From: CAZBSE01 sp964578625
GTDB taxonomy: Bacteria; Actinomycetota; Humimicrobiia; Humimicrobiales; Humimicrobiaceae
Reading direction: 5' to 3'
DNA length: 64,000 bases
NCBI GenBank assembly: GCA_964578625.1
Contig: CAZODQ010000003.1
Coordinates: 1 to 64,000 of the forward strand
Both the position numbers and the translations under genes were made by a program. This document shows positions 63,598-64,000 of the stretch, piece after piece (position 1 is the first letter of the stretch; each line of letters opens with the position of its first letter). Below the pieces are notes generated by a model. The model made no database searches and had not been told where the DNA came from. It saw only the letters and a program-made list of their open reading frames with translations.

Positions 63598-63978
63598 TTA
63601 TTTATCCTGGTCGGCGCTTTCTTTCTTTTTTTCTTCTCCTGCTAAATCTTCATCCTGCTCCATTACCGACTCGTTTTCCGCTTCTTCTTCTTTCTCCTTT
63701 TTCTTAGCTTCCTTCTTTTTCTTTACATCAGCAAAACCAACAATTGTAAGATTGGTTTTTATGACTTTTATGCCAAGTTTATCGGATACTATATTTGCAG
63801 CACCATTTATTATTTCCTGCATCGTTGCCGGTATATCCAAATCCTCTCTTAATTTAGCATACATATTGATTATTACACCTGTTGCCTTCGGTAATATTTT
63901 TACTTTTATTTCTTCCAGACCTTCTATTTTAAGCACCTCATTTTTTATTTGTATAGATATGGTTTCTAATGTCATCAT
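63598..63978 (-). CDS. Asp23/Gls24-like (DUF322-like) protein with charged tail
   Basis: A 126-aa protein. The first 85 residues resemble the Asp23/Gls24 alkaline-shock fold (EGLEEIKVKILPKATGVIIN, then LDIPATMQEIINGAANIVSDKLGIKV and a closing NLTIVGF strand, quoted in pieces). The remaining 40 residues are a Lys/Glu-rich low-complexity tail. Asp23-type proteins attach to the membrane and mark envelope stress in Gram-positives. No membrane segment is present. AGAGGGA precedes the ATG. Its upstream context lies outside the window. Confidence 0.65.
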   Translation of the reverse strand: MMTLETISIQIKNEVLKIEGLEEIKVKILPKATGVIINMYAKLREDLDIPATMQEIINGAANIVSDKLGIKVIKTNLTIVGFADVKKKKEAKKKEKEEEAENESVMEQDEDLAGEEKKKESADQDK

Positions 63979-64000
63979 AGCGTTTCCCTCTTTTGAGCTG

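Overview
This 64 kb window is chromosomal DNA of an AT-rich bacterium. It is densely packed, mostly on the minus strand, with core metabolic and informational genes, many TTG/GTG starts and stop/start overlaps. I see no CRISPR array, insertion sequence or prophage. The block polA-rpsA-coaE-uvrB-uvrA-uvrC-(PF04020 protein)-rapZ-gap-pgk-tpiA-gpmI-secG resembles the order in Actinobacteria (polA next to rpsA; uvrC-rapZ near gap-pgk-tpi-secG). A complete bacillithiol pathway, a short HisG with HisZ, an Asp23-like protein and low GC point instead to Firmicutes-like or deep-branching lineages. My inference is an uncultured, low-GC, probably anaerobic, deep-branching lineage, possibly near Actinobacteriota. 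The sequence alone does not prove this.

Layout. 1-2.3 kb: tRNA-Cys, an AmrS-type radical SAM enzyme, a tautomerase, a TPR protein and tRNA-Leu(GAG). 2.3-4.0 kb: a lipoprotein that looks like a circularly permuted peptide-binding protein. 4.1-9.1 kb: lower glycolysis (gap, pgk, tpiA, gpmI) ending in secG. 9.2-22.3 kb: rapZ, the full UvrABC excinuclease, coaE, ribosomal protein S1 and DNA polymerase I. 22.4-24.4 kb: an FMN glutamate-synthase-like enzyme with its own promoter and terminator, then tRNA-Leu(CAA). 24.5-30.9 kb: hisZ-hisG-hisB-hisH-hisA-hisF-hisIE followed by pfkA. 30.9-33.7 kb: an uncharacterised pair, a glutamate-mutase-like B12 protein and an opine-dehydrogenase-like enzyme. 33.7-42.7 kb: dnaE, a PilB/GspE ATPase, larB, a membrane pyrophosphatase and a YjbQ protein. 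42.8-54.6 kb: the branched-chain and serine pathway ilvD-ilvB-ilvN-aminotransferase-serA-leuA-leuC-leuD-cimA, preceded by a promoter and a 49-codon Ile/Leu/Val-rich small ORF. 55-60 kb: a secreted trypsin-like protease and the bacillithiol genes bshC-bshB-bshA. 60-64 kb: an IscU/NifU-MnmA fusion, a DUF5661 protein, a structured orphan RNA, ilvE, a 50-aa small protein, tRNA-Gly(CCC) and an Asp23-like protein.

How it fits together. The cell makes histidine (HisG/HisZ type), branched-chain amino acids (isoleucine probably via citramalate) and serine (via SerA with a class V aminotransferase). It runs a standard lower glycolysis and probably conserves pyrophosphate energy with a K+-dependent membrane pyrophosphatase. 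The observations most worth following are the permuted binding protein (2318-4021), the B12-mutase/opine-dehydrogenase pair (30925-33667), the structured RNA with a consensus promoter (61827-62030), the hydrophobic leader ORF before ilvD (54691-54840) and the NifU-MnmA fusion (59959-61428).
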